Source: Chloroflexota bacterium
Lineage (GTDB): Bacteria; Chloroflexota; Anaerolineae; 4572-78; J111
Direction: 5' to 3'
Assembly (NCBI GenBank): GCA_003694775.1
Contig: RFJV01000247.1
Coordinates: 1-5,839, forward strand
Length of the DNA stretch: 5,839 bases
Shown: in pieces, positions 1-5,839 of the stretch
Numbering within the stretch: position 1 is the stretch's first letter
Layout: the number at the start of each line of letters is the position of its first letter
Program-made: the position numbers and the translations under genes
Notes under the pieces: generated by a model
Told to the model about the DNA's origin: nothing
The model's database searches: none
What the model saw: only the letters and a program-made list of their open reading frames with translations

Positions 1-42
1 CCAATCTCTAATCTCCAATCCCCAATCGCCAAATTCTCATCG
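1..42. repeat. Degenerate 7-bp tandem repeat (CCAATCN)
   Basis: Six consecutive 7-base units can be read from the first base: CCAATCT, CTAATCT, CCAATCC, CCAATCG, then the more degraded CCAAATT and CTCATCG. The array runs up to the ribosome-binding site of the aminotransferase gene and may extend left beyond the window. The units are direct, not inverted, and have no spacers, so this is a simple microsatellite-like array and not CRISPR. It lies in the 5' region of the next gene and may be transcribed, but no promoter hexamers are visible in it. Similar CAATC-type arrays are, as I recall, common between genes in Anaerolineae; this is an impression and was not searched. Confidence 0.7.
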
Positions 43-48
43 AAGGAG
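43..48 (+). promoter_or_regulatory. Shine-Dalgarno AAGGAG of the aminotransferase gene
   Basis: AAGGAG, within the purine run AAGGAGAGGGAA, ends 8 bases before the ATG at 57. It fixes that start. The reading frame upstream has no ATG, GTG or TTG codon before an in-frame TAA at 9-11. Confidence 0.85.
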
Positions 49-56
49 AGGGAACA

Positions 57-1151
57 ATGTCAGACCAAGCCGTTATCAACTTTACCCGTGGTGTTCCGGC
101 CCCGGAATCCTTTCCGGTAGAAGACCTGAAAGTCGCCGCGGAATCTGCCCTGGACAAGTACGGGCGGGTCATCCTGCAGTACGGCAAGGCCTACGGCTTT
201 ATGCCCCTGCGGGAATGGCTGGCCGAGTGGCAAGGCGTAGCGGTGGAGCAGGTAATGACCTCCAACGGCTCCTTGCAGTTGATTGAATTCCTGTCAACCC
301 ACTTCCTCCAGCCCGGCGACGTGGTCTTTACCGAATCGCCCACCTATGACCGCACCCTGACCACCCTCAAACGGCACCAGGCTCGCGTGGTGGGCATTCC
401 CCTCCAGCCGGATGGCCCGGATATGGAAGCCCTGGAGAATGCCTTGCAGACCCACACGCCCAAATTCTTCTATGTCATCCCCGACTTCCAGAATCCGTCC
501 GGCGCCACCTGCTCGCGCGAAAAGCGAGAGCGGCTGGTCGCCCTGGCCGAAAAACACGGCTTCTGGCTGGTAGAAGACGCGCCGTACCGCCCTCTCCGGT
601 TCCGCGGCCAGGAACAACCCTCCCTGTACGACCTGAACCCGGAACGTACCCTGCACATGCTCTCCTTCAGCAAACTCATCGGCCCGGGGCCGCGGGTCGG
701 TATTCTGTACGGTCAGGCCGACCTTCTGCAGAAGCTGGCAAAAATTGCCGAAGATACCTACATCACCCCCAGCCTGCTCTCCCAGGGTATCATCTACGAA
801 TTTGTTGCCAGCGGCAAACTGCCGGCCCACATCGAACAGCTCAAAGCCCTGTACGCCCCCCGACTGCAAGCCTGCCTCGATGCCCTGGACCGCTTCATGC
901 CCGATGCCGAAGCCACCCGCCCCGACGGCGGCTTCTTCCTGTCGGTGACCCTGCCGGAAGGCGCATCCACCGCCCGCGTGCGGGAGCAGGCCAAACAGTA
1001 CAACCTCAACCTGGCCGACGGGCAAGCCTTCTTCCCCGATGGCGGCGGTGAGCGTTTCCTGCGTCTGCCCTACTGCGGCATTACCCCGGAAGAAATCAAC
1101 GAAGGGGTCCGCCGATTAGCCGAGGCCGTCAAGGACGTACTGGCCGGCTAG
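57..1151 (+). CDS. PLP-dependent class I/II aminotransferase (LysN/2-aminoadipate transaminase-like)
   Basis: This 364-residue cytoplasmic enzyme should transfer an amino group between an amino acid and a 2-oxo acid using pyridoxal phosphate. Fold-type I landmarks are in order: LQYG with Tyr42, the phosphate-loop-like GSLQ (71-74), FQNPSG with Asn146, VEDAPY with Asp174 (pyridine nitrogen) and Tyr177, SFSK with the Schiff-base Lys206, the phosphate-binding Arg213 in GPRVG, and the substrate-carboxylate Arg336 in LRLPY. The whole chain resembles Thermus LysN (alpha-aminoadipate aminotransferase) and the catalytic half of MocR regulators, but there is no GntR helix-turn-helix. It is about 30 residues shorter than LysN: the N-terminal helix segment that helps recognise substrate is absent, and the upstream DNA cannot supply it. 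The substrate is therefore open; aminoadipate, branched-chain, aromatic or other amino acids are possible. The gene is followed by a strong terminator, so it is probably the last or only gene of its transcript. Confidence 0.93.
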   Translation: MSDQAVINFTRGVPAPESFPVEDLKVAAESALDKYGRVILQYGKAYGFMPLREWLAEWQGVAVEQVMTSNGSLQLIEFLSTHFLQPGDVVFTESPTYDRTLTTLKRHQARVVGIPLQPDGPDMEALENALQTHTPKFFYVIPDFQNPSGATCSREKRERLVALAEKHGFWLVEDAPYRPLRFRGQEQPSLYDLNPERTLHMLSFSKLIGPGPRVGILYGQADLLQKLAKIAEDTYITPSLLSQGIIYEFVASGKLPAHIEQLKALYAPRLQACLDALDRFMPDAEATRPDGGFFLSVTLPEGASTARVREQAKQYNLNLADGQAFFPDGGGERFLRLPYCGITPEEINEGVRRLAEAVKDVLAG

Positions 1152-1164
1152 CGTACTGCCACCC

Positions 1165-1220
1165 GGTCTGACTGCCGACCGCCGCCAGCCCGGACTGCGG
1201 CGGTCGGTGGTCAGGCTTTT
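1165..1220 (+). terminator. Rho-independent terminator after the aminotransferase gene
   Basis: An 11-bp perfect GC-rich stem pairs 1175-1185 (CCGACCGCCGC) with 1197-1207 (GCGGCGGTCGG) around an 11-nt loop. Pairing continues outward through 1165-1174 with 1208-1217, including a few G-U pairs, giving about 21 bp in RNA. The right arm runs straight into TTTT (1217-1220). The stem begins 14 bases after the stop codon of the aminotransferase gene. The T tract is short, but the stem is very stable. No T tract follows in the opposite direction, so it should act on plus-strand transcripts only. Confidence 0.82.
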
Positions 1221-1251
1221 CTGCCATCCAGCCGCCGTCAGCCAGTTTGCC

Positions 1252-2424
1252 ATGCCGAAAAAATTTCGCCGTACCATCCAGAACAGCCTGATAGCCATTG
1301 GGGGGGTGCTGGCGGCCCTGCTCCTGCTGGAAATTGGGGCCAGATTTCTGCCCACTCCCTACGACGGCTCCAGCAACCCCGCCGACACCGCTTCGCCGTT
1401 CACCGGCTGGCGGGGCAAACCTCACTTCCACACCACCGTGGAAACCCAGGGTTACTACCACGAACTGACCCTCAACAGCCGCGGCATGCACGATACCGAG
1501 CATCCCCTGGACAAGCCGCCCGGCGTCTACCGGATATTGATGCTGGGCGACTCCTTTGTCCAGGCGGTGCAGGTCAAAGAGGAAGAAACCGCGCACCAGG
1601 TGCTGGAAGACCTGCTGAACAGCCAGAACAACGGCCAGCAGTACGAGGTCATCAGCGCCGGGGTTGGTGGCTGGGGAACCGGACAGCAGTTAATGTACTA
1701 CCGCACCGAGGGACGCAGATACCGGCCCGATATGGTCCTGCTGATGTTTTTCCTGGGCAATGATGTGAAGGATAACCTGCCCGGCCGCGGGGTAACGGTG
1801 GACGGGCTGAACTCCTACGCCCCGTACTTTACCCTGGCCGGCCGCGGCCTGGACCCTGCCCCCTGGTATTTTGCCCCTGGACTGCCCCCGGCGATGGGCA
1901 GTGCACCGCCGGGCTGGAAGCCGGTGAACAACTTTCTGGGCCGGCTGTACCAGCACTCCCGGCTGTACCGGCAAATCGAGCCGCTGGTCGCCAGAGCACC
2001 GGAACAGCCTTCGATGCTGGATTTTTATCTGGGCCACAACCCCACGTTTGACTATGCTTTTGAACTGACCCTGGCGCTGGTCGAGCAGTTGGGGCTGGAG
2101 GTGGCCCAGGACGGGGCGCAGTTCCGGGTGGCCTTAATTAGCCCGGTGGACCTGCTCCAGTTTTCCCAGATGACCCCCGACGAGCGGGAGGCCATCTACC
2201 GCAAAATGCCCGGCTTGCGCCGCGCCGAAGAAATCGACCCGCCCAACCGCCGCATCGCCGACCGGCTGTCGCAAAAGCAAATTGAGGTTCTGGACCTGTT
2301 TCCCCCCTTCCTGGAGCACTACCAGCAGGCCGACACCCCCCTCTACTTTGAAGGTGACAAGCACTGGACCCCTGCCGGAAACCGGCTGGCCGGTGAAACC
2401 CTTTTTGAATGGCTCCGCCGCTAA
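1252..2424 (+). CDS. Membrane-anchored SGNH/GDSL-type hydrolase or acyltransferase
   Basis: From the ATG at 1252 the product has 390 residues. A basic N-terminus (MPKKFRR) precedes one hydrophobic helix at about residues 11-27, which reads as a signal anchor or uncleaved signal peptide, so the catalytic domain should lie outside the membrane. The SGNH blocks are complete: GDSF with nucleophile Ser101, a glycine block GVGGWG (137-142), GND with Asn170, and DKHW with Asp369 and His371 near the C-terminus. The NSRGMHD segment before GDS and the DxHW ending are typical of SGNH proteins linked to cell-surface polysaccharide or lipid modification. The family cleaves or transfers acyl esters; the substrate here is unknown. 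A frame-open GTG at 1207 would add 15 residues, but it sits inside the terminator stem and the added residues look non-coding. No clear Shine-Dalgarno precedes either start, so the start is less certain than the gene. Confidence 0.88.
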   Translation: MPKKFRRTIQNSLIAIGGVLAALLLLEIGARFLPTPYDGSSNPADTASPFTGWRGKPHFHTTVETQGYYHELTLNSRGMHDTEHPLDKPPGVYRILMLGDSFVQAVQVKEEETAHQVLEDLLNSQNNGQQYEVISAGVGGWGTGQQLMYYRTEGRRYRPDMVLLMFFLGNDVKDNLPGRGVTVDGLNSYAPYFTLAGRGLDPAPWYFAPGLPPAMGSAPPGWKPVNNFLGRLYQHSRLYRQIEPLVARAPEQPSMLDFYLGHNPTFDYAFELTLALVEQLGLEVAQDGAQFRVALISPVDLLQFSQMTPDEREAIYRKMPGLRRAEEIDPPNRRIADRLSQKQIEVLDLFPPFLEHYQQADTPLYFEGDKHWTPAGNRLAGETLFEWLRR

Positions 2425-2451
2425 CCCATTCACGGCAGTTGCCTCCAATTT

Positions 2452-2479
2452 TCGGCAAATCCGGGCCTCGTGGTATAAT
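2452..2479 (+). promoter_or_regulatory. TG-extended -10 promoter for the ATPase-propeller gene
   Basis: A consensus TATAAT (2474-2479) is preceded by TGG (2471-2473), which makes an extended -10 element. A partial -35 match, TCGGCA (2452-2457, 4 of 6 bases of TTGACA), stands 16 bp upstream; an extended -10 needs little -35 help. Transcription would start near 2486. The promoter lies in the 99-bp gap after the SGNH gene, so the downstream gene has its own transcript. No operator-like palindrome is visible around it. Confidence 0.75.
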
Positions 2480-2507
2480 TTGCTTCGTTTTGAATGTTCA
2501 CCCCTGG

Positions 2508-2514
2508 GGAGGAG
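2508..2514 (+). promoter_or_regulatory. Shine-Dalgarno GGAGGAG selecting the GTG start at 2524
   Basis: GGAGGAG within GGGGAGGAG ends 9 bases before an in-frame GTG at 2524. The upstream in-frame ATG at 2494 has no ribosome site and would lie only about 8 bases from the predicted transcription start, with this purine run inside its coding region. This favours GTG as the true start. Confidence 0.75.
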
Positions 2515-2523
2515 CCTGGCCCG

Positions 2524-4812
2524 GTGGCCGCAGAAATCACCAATCCCTACCAACCCAACGAGCCGGTGGCGACACCGTCGATGCTGTTTGGCCGCGAAAA
2601 TGCCGCCGACTGGCTGGAGCGGCAGATAACCTCTGCCAACGCCCGGACCCTTGTTGTGGCCGGACCGCCGCTTATCGGCAAAACATCCTTTGCCCGGCAT
2701 GCCGGCGCCCTGCTGAATATGCAGGCCATCACCCTGCTGGTCTCGCTGGCGCAGGTCGAACCGGAAGAAAACGAAGCCGACCTGACCATCAATGCCGTTC
2801 TGCAGGCGGTTATCGCCCAACTGACTCCCCAACTGCATACTCTGAACCTGATTCAGCCGGCGCAGATTCCGTCCCTGCCGCAAACGGCTTCGGTGCTCCG
2901 CTGGATGTTCAACCAGGCCGCGGAACGGCTTGGCGACACCCGGCTCCTGCTTTTCTTTGACGACCTGCACGCCCTGTACCGGGACGATATGGCCCTGGCA
3001 TCCGGTTTTTTGAGCCTGCTGGCCCCCCTGCTGGACGAATGTCCTCGCCTGCACCTGGTTTTTGTTCTCAGTGAGCAGGCCCTCCACCGCCTGCACCATC
3101 CCCTGCTCAGCCCGGCGCCGGTCTTCACCCTCGGCCCCCTGCCCACCGACGCGGCCCTGAACATGGTCACAGTGCCGGTTAAAAATATCCTGCGCTACGA
3201 CTACGGCGTGACCAAACGGATAGTGGAGGTCAACTCCCACCATCCCTACTACCTGACCCTTTTCTGCCACACCCTGCTGAACCGGCAGATGCACGACGGC
3301 TGGGTGAACCAGCGGGATTTCGATTCCACCCTTCTGCAAATTCTGGACTCCCCCATTCCCCCCTTTACCCGAATTTGGGAAGAGTCCTCGCCGGTGGAGC
3401 GGGCGGTGCTCAGCGGGATGGCGGCTATCCAGGGGGCGCACGGCCCGCTGACCCAGCAGGAGATTACCCGCTTCCTCCAGCGGCAGAACCCGGATGCTGC
3501 CCCTCACACCGTGCAGACCGCGCTCCAGAGCCTGGCCCAACGGGGTGTTCTGCGCCCAATGGGGGCCATCAGCTACCGCTTCCACGTGGAGCTTCTGCGG
3601 CTCTGGCTGCGCGAGCACACCCGCCTGGAAGAAAACATCGCCCGCGTGGACTGGGCCGGTCTGGCCGCAGAGGCGTCCCCAGCCGGGCAGGTCGTTCAAA
3701 CGCCCCCGGCCATGCAGGCCCCGCGGCGCAGGAGCCGCCTGCGGCCTTTTTTGCTGGGTATGGTGCTGTCGGCCTGTGTGCTGGCTTCTCTGCTGGTGCT
3801 GGCCTGGCTGGGGTATGTCGACCTGCCGGGGGCCGTATCGCTGGAGCCAACGCCCACGCTGGAGCCGGTCATTTTCCAGATGGAAACGCCTGCCGCCGGA
3901 GCTTCTGCCACCGCCGAAGCCAGCCCAACGCCGGCGGCCACGCCAACCCCAACCCCGGCCCTGGTCATCGCCCGGCCTCTGCCGGCTATCACATTTATGG
4001 CCCGCGACCGGGAAGGCGAGGGGCAGGTCTGGCGCATCTACGTGATGAATGCCGACGGAACCGGCGTTACCCCGCTCACCCCGCCGGATGCAGACCGCAC
4101 CGCGCCCGTCTGGTCGCCCGATGGCGACCGGATAGCCTACGTTTCTTTGCAAGACGGCAACCGGGAAATCTACGTGATGAACGCCGACGGCAGTAATCCG
4201 GTCAACCTGACCCGCCACCCGGCAGACGACTGGACGCCGTCCTGGTCTCCCGATGGGGCACAGATTGCCTTTTCTTCTCTGCGCAGTGGAGGCTGGGAAA
4301 TCTACGTGGTCGATGTGGCCTGCATTGCCGCGCCGGAAACCTGCCCGGACCGGACCACCGCCCTCACCAGCGACGGCAAGGCCAACATCCTGCCGGTCTG
4401 GTCGCCGGATGGGCAGTGGATGGCCTACAACAGCAAAGCCAGCGGCAATTGGGACATCTACATCATGCAGGCCGATGGAAGCAATCCCCGGCAGGTCACC
4501 CAGGCGCCGGAAAACGACCTTTCCCCGGCCTGGTCGCCCGATGGCTCAATGCTGGCCTTTGAATCTAACCGGGATGGCAACGTGGAAGTGTACGTGGTCA
4601 ATGCGGATGGCAGGAACCCGCGCAATATCAGCCAGCTTCCCCAGGCCAACGACCACGGCCCCATCTGGATGCCCGACGGCCAGCGGCTGGTCTTCTACTC
4701 CAACCGGGAAGGAAACTGGGACATCTTCACCACCACCCTCGACGGGCAGACGATTGTCAACCTGACCAACACCCCGGACCGGGACGAACAGACCCCCTCC
4801 TGGCGTCCCTAG
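2524..4812 (+). CDS. STAND/AAA-like NTPase fused through a TM helix to a six-blade TolB/PD40 beta-propeller
   Basis: With the GTG start the product has 762 residues. Residues 23-29 (SMLFGRE-like box) open a P-loop NTPase: Walker A GPPLIGKT at 47-54, Walker B LLLFFDD at 141-147 with Asp146-Asp147, and a sensor-like strand near 176-184. Residues about 290-368 look like a winged helix, as in ATPase_2/STAND proteins. A basic patch (RRRSRLR, 401-407) precedes one transmembrane helix (about 408-432), placing the NTPase inside and the rest outside. A Thr/Pro/Ala linker (about 440-477) leads to a propeller with WSPDG and IYVMNADG motifs, ending at the last residue. NTP binding is well supported. A sensing or signal-relay role is inference, and no kinase, nuclease or other effector domain is present. 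The propeller probably binds a ligand, glycan or protein outside the cell; TolB-like repeats alone do not name it. Its own promoter precedes it and the gene behind it is convergent. An ATG at 2494 would add 10 residues but is disfavoured. Confidence 0.9.
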   Translation: MAAEITNPYQPNEPVATPSMLFGRENAADWLERQITSANARTLVVAGPPLIGKTSFARHAGALLNMQAITLLVSLAQVEPEENEADLTINAVLQAVIAQLTPQLHTLNLIQPAQIPSLPQTASVLRWMFNQAAERLGDTRLLLFFDDLHALYRDDMALASGFLSLLAPLLDECPRLHLVFVLSEQALHRLHHPLLSPAPVFTLGPLPTDAALNMVTVPVKNILRYDYGVTKRIVEVNSHHPYYLTLFCHTLLNRQMHDGWVNQRDFDSTLLQILDSPIPPFTRIWEESSPVERAVLSGMAAIQGAHGPLTQQEITRFLQRQNPDAAPHTVQTALQSLAQRGVLRPMGAISYRFHVELLRLWLREHTRLEENIARVDWAGLAAEASPAGQVVQTPPAMQAPRRRSRLRPFLLGMVLSACVLASLLVLAWLGYVDLPGAVSLEPTPTLEPVIFQMETPAAGASATAEASPTPAATPTPTPALVIARPLPAITFMARDREGEGQVWRIYVMNADGTGVTPLTPPDADRTAPVWSPDGDRIAYVSLQDGNREIYVMNADGSNPVNLTRHPADDWTPSWSPDGAQIAFSSLRSGGWEIYVVDVACIAAPETCPDRTTALTSDGKANILPVWSPDGQWMAYNSKASGNWDIYIMQADGSNPRQVTQAPENDLSPAWSPDGSMLAFESNRDGNVEVYVVNADGRNPRNISQLPQANDHGPIWMPDGQRLVFYSNREGNWDIFTTTLDGQTIVNLTNTPDRDEQTPSWRP
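3988..4809 (+). repeat. Six in-frame propeller repeats with a 44-codon period
   Basis: The C-terminal part of the ATPase-propeller protein repeats a unit of the form xPxWSPDGxxIAFxS...xxIYVMNADGxNPxxLT. The IY/VY/IF strand recurs at residues 505, 549, 593, 645, 689 and 734 (762-residue numbering), so the steps are 44, 44, 52, 44 and 45. Blade 1 lacks its WSPDG strand, and the final TPSWRP of the protein supplies it, which closes the ring as in TolB-type propellers. At DNA level blades 1 and 2 share 22 of 23 bases (4036-4058 against 4168-4190), exactly 132 bases apart. Blade 3 has an 8-residue insertion with two cysteines. Blade 6 is the most diverged (WMPDG, IFTTTLDG). Confidence 0.88.
4809..4812. 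other. CTAG palindrome shared by two convergent stop codons
   Basis: The plus-strand ATPase-propeller gene stops with TAG at 4810-4812. The minus-strand transporter gene stops with TAG read from 4811 to 4809. The two genes overlap by 4 bases and have no intergenic space, so any terminator for one must lie within the other's coding sequence. Confidence 0.9.
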
Positions 4813-5839
4813 CCGGAGACATGCTCCCGCAAACCGCCGCCAATCACCACGCCCAGCAAGGCCATCCCGGCCAGCGCCCAGAGCACGGTCTGGTAGGCCT
4901 GGATAGGGGGTGCACCGCTGTCCAGGCCGGCCTGAAGCAGAACCCCCGCCAGCGCCGACCCCATCGCACTGCCGGCAAAACGGACCATACTGTACAGCCC
5001 GGCGGCCATTCCGGTCTGGTCGGCGGGGATACAGCTCATCGCCGCCCGGTGAAGCGGGGCCAGATAAAGCCCTGCCCCCAGCCCGTGAGCCACCAGCCCG
5101 GCAGTGACCCACACCAGTGCCGTGTCTGCCGGCAAGAATGCCAGGTAAACAATAGCTCCCATCTGTCCCCCGGCGCCCAGCATCACCGGCACACGACTGC
5201 CCCAGCGGTCGGCCATCTGGCCGCCCAGCCGCATCGTTGCCAGCAGGCCAATGCCGTGTATCATCAACTGGACGCCAATCCCGGAAGCGCTCACCTGGTG
5301 GATGTCGGTCAGGTAGAGGGGGATAAGAAAAAAGACAGCGCTCATCAGGAACATGCGGGAGGCGGAGGTCAGCGAGGCCCGGCTGAAGGTTGACCGGCGG
5401 AACAGGGCCAGCCGGATAAACGGCTCGGTCCGAAAGCGCTCCCAACCCAGAAACAGCATTAAACCGACCAGCCCCAGCGCCAGCAATCGCCAATCCCGCA
5501 GAGGGGCTACGCCGGTTATCGGCCGGCTGGAGGTGAAAGAAAAGAAGCCAACGGTGGCTACAGCCAGAAAAACCACGCCCGGCCAGTCGAAAGTGCGCAG
5601 AAAGCCGGGCCGGGCAAACTGCTGTTGACCGGCAGTCACCAGCCGGCTCAGGCCCCACACCGCGGCCAGCCCCACCAGCAGAACCGGTATAAAAATCGTC
5701 CGCCAGGTCAGCGTGTCAACCAGAAAACCGCCCAGCGTGGGGCCAATCATCGTGGCAATCGGGCCGAGGGAGTTCCAGGTCCCCAGGGCCTTACCCCGCT
5801 CCGCGGGCGGAAACCGGTCGGAGATGAGGGCGATGCTCA
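4809..5839 (-). CDS. DHA2-family (14-TM) MFS drug/metabolite exporter, 5' end beyond the window
   Basis: The frame stays open to the window edge: 342 residues are visible and the N-terminus lies outside. An internal ATG at 5750 is not the start, because the 29 residues upstream are typical family sequence. The visible part starts in the loop before helix 5 (DRFPPAERGKALG, residues 7-19), followed by the antiporter motif C GPTLGG (32-37) and WRTIF. I count about ten hydrophobic helices, matching helices 5-14 of a 14-helix DHA2 (EmrB/QacA-like) proton antiporter. A second motif-A-like loop, GGQMADRWGSR, lies between helices 10 and 11. About 120 residues (helices 1-4) should be missing. The family exports hydrophobic compounds in exchange for protons across the cytoplasmic membrane; the substrate cannot be read from the sequence. 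The promoter and any partner or regulator gene would be to the right of the window. Confidence 0.9.
   Translation of the reverse strand, partial: SIALISDRFPPAERGKALGTWNSLGPIATMIGPTLGGFLVDTLTWRTIFIPVLLVGLAAVWGLSRLVTAGQQQFARPGFLRTFDWPGVVFLAVATVGFFSFTSSRPITGVAPLRDWRLLALGLVGLMLFLGWERFRTEPFIRLALFRRSTFSRASLTSASRMFLMSAVFFLIPLYLTDIHQVSASGIGVQLMIHGIGLLATMRLGGQMADRWGSRVPVMLGAGGQMGAIVYLAFLPADTALVWVTAGLVAHGLGAGLYLAPLHRAAMSCIPADQTGMAAGLYSMVRFAGSAMGSALAGVLLQAGLDSGAPPIQAYQTVLWALAGMALLGVVIGGGLREHVSG

Noticed and set aside
1..42. Possible CRISPR array or origin iterons
   Set aside because: The units are 7 bp, contiguous and degenerate, with no spacers. No replication gene or DnaA-type box is nearby.
294..1025. 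A 243-codon minus-strand frame inside the aminotransferase gene
   Set aside because: It is antisense to a gene with complete catalytic motifs and a strong ribosome site, and has no domain signal of its own.
2376..2388. GCCGG-AAA-CCGGC hairpin near the end of the SGNH gene, with CTTTTT a little downstream
   Set aside because: The stem is only 5 bp, the T run is separated from it by more than 10 bases, and both lie inside codons of the conserved DxHW region before the stop.
2134..4218. A 694-codon open frame on the minus strand opposite the SGNH gene end and the ATPase-propeller gene
   Set aside because: It is antisense to two well-supported genes, ignores the intergenic gap, and its translation is rich in Gly, Arg and Gln without a recognisable domain. 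Long antisense frames are expected in GC-rich coding DNA.
4797..4818. Inverted repeat CTCC-T-GGC / GCC-GGAG around the convergent stops
   Set aside because: Seven pairs with a bulge and no T tract on either strand; too weak to call a bidirectional terminator.
4546..5658. A 370-codon minus-strand frame overlapping the transporter and the propeller
   Set aside because: It is a frame shadow of the MFS gene; the true frame shows ten hydrophobic helices and MFS motifs, while this one is low-complexity Gly/Arg/Pro sequence.

Overview
The window is GC-rich, densely coding bacterial chromosomal DNA with three genes on the plus strand and one truncated gene on the minus strand. I infer a Chloroflexota organism (Anaerolineae or a relative). 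The clues are a cytoplasmic ATPase joined through one membrane helix and a Thr/Pro linker to an external six-blade beta-propeller, heptameric CCAATCN-type repeats in front of a gene, and a TG-extended TATAAT promoter. This placement rests on pattern recognition and has not been tested by any search.

Layout from left to right: (1) a degenerate 7-bp tandem repeat (1-42) and a strong Shine-Dalgarno lead into a PLP-dependent class I/II aminotransferase resembling LysN (57-1151). (2) A long GC-rich hairpin followed by TTTT (1165-1220) is a convincing intrinsic terminator for that gene. (3) A membrane-anchored SGNH/GDSL-type hydrolase or acyl-transferring relative follows (best start 1252, end 2424). 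(4) A 99-bp gap carries a TG-extended TATAAT promoter and then a GGAGGAG ribosome site. (5) This drives a 762-residue protein (2524-4812) made of a STAND/AAA-like NTPase, a winged-helix-like region, a transmembrane helix, a Pro/Thr linker and a six-blade TolB/PD40 propeller. (6) A convergent 14-helix DHA2-type MFS exporter gene (minus strand, 4809 to beyond 5839) shares the palindrome CTAG with it, so the two stop codons overlap.

Nothing shows that the four genes form one pathway. A terminator separates genes 1 and 2, gene 3 has its own promoter, and gene 4 is convergent. Two of the products act at or outside the membrane (the anchored SGNH enzyme and the ATPase-propeller), and one is a membrane exporter. 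The most interesting object is the ATPase-propeller, which looks like a one-protein transmembrane sensor with an NTPase switch inside and no recognisable effector domain. No RNA genes, CRISPR arrays, insertion sequences or integration sites were seen.
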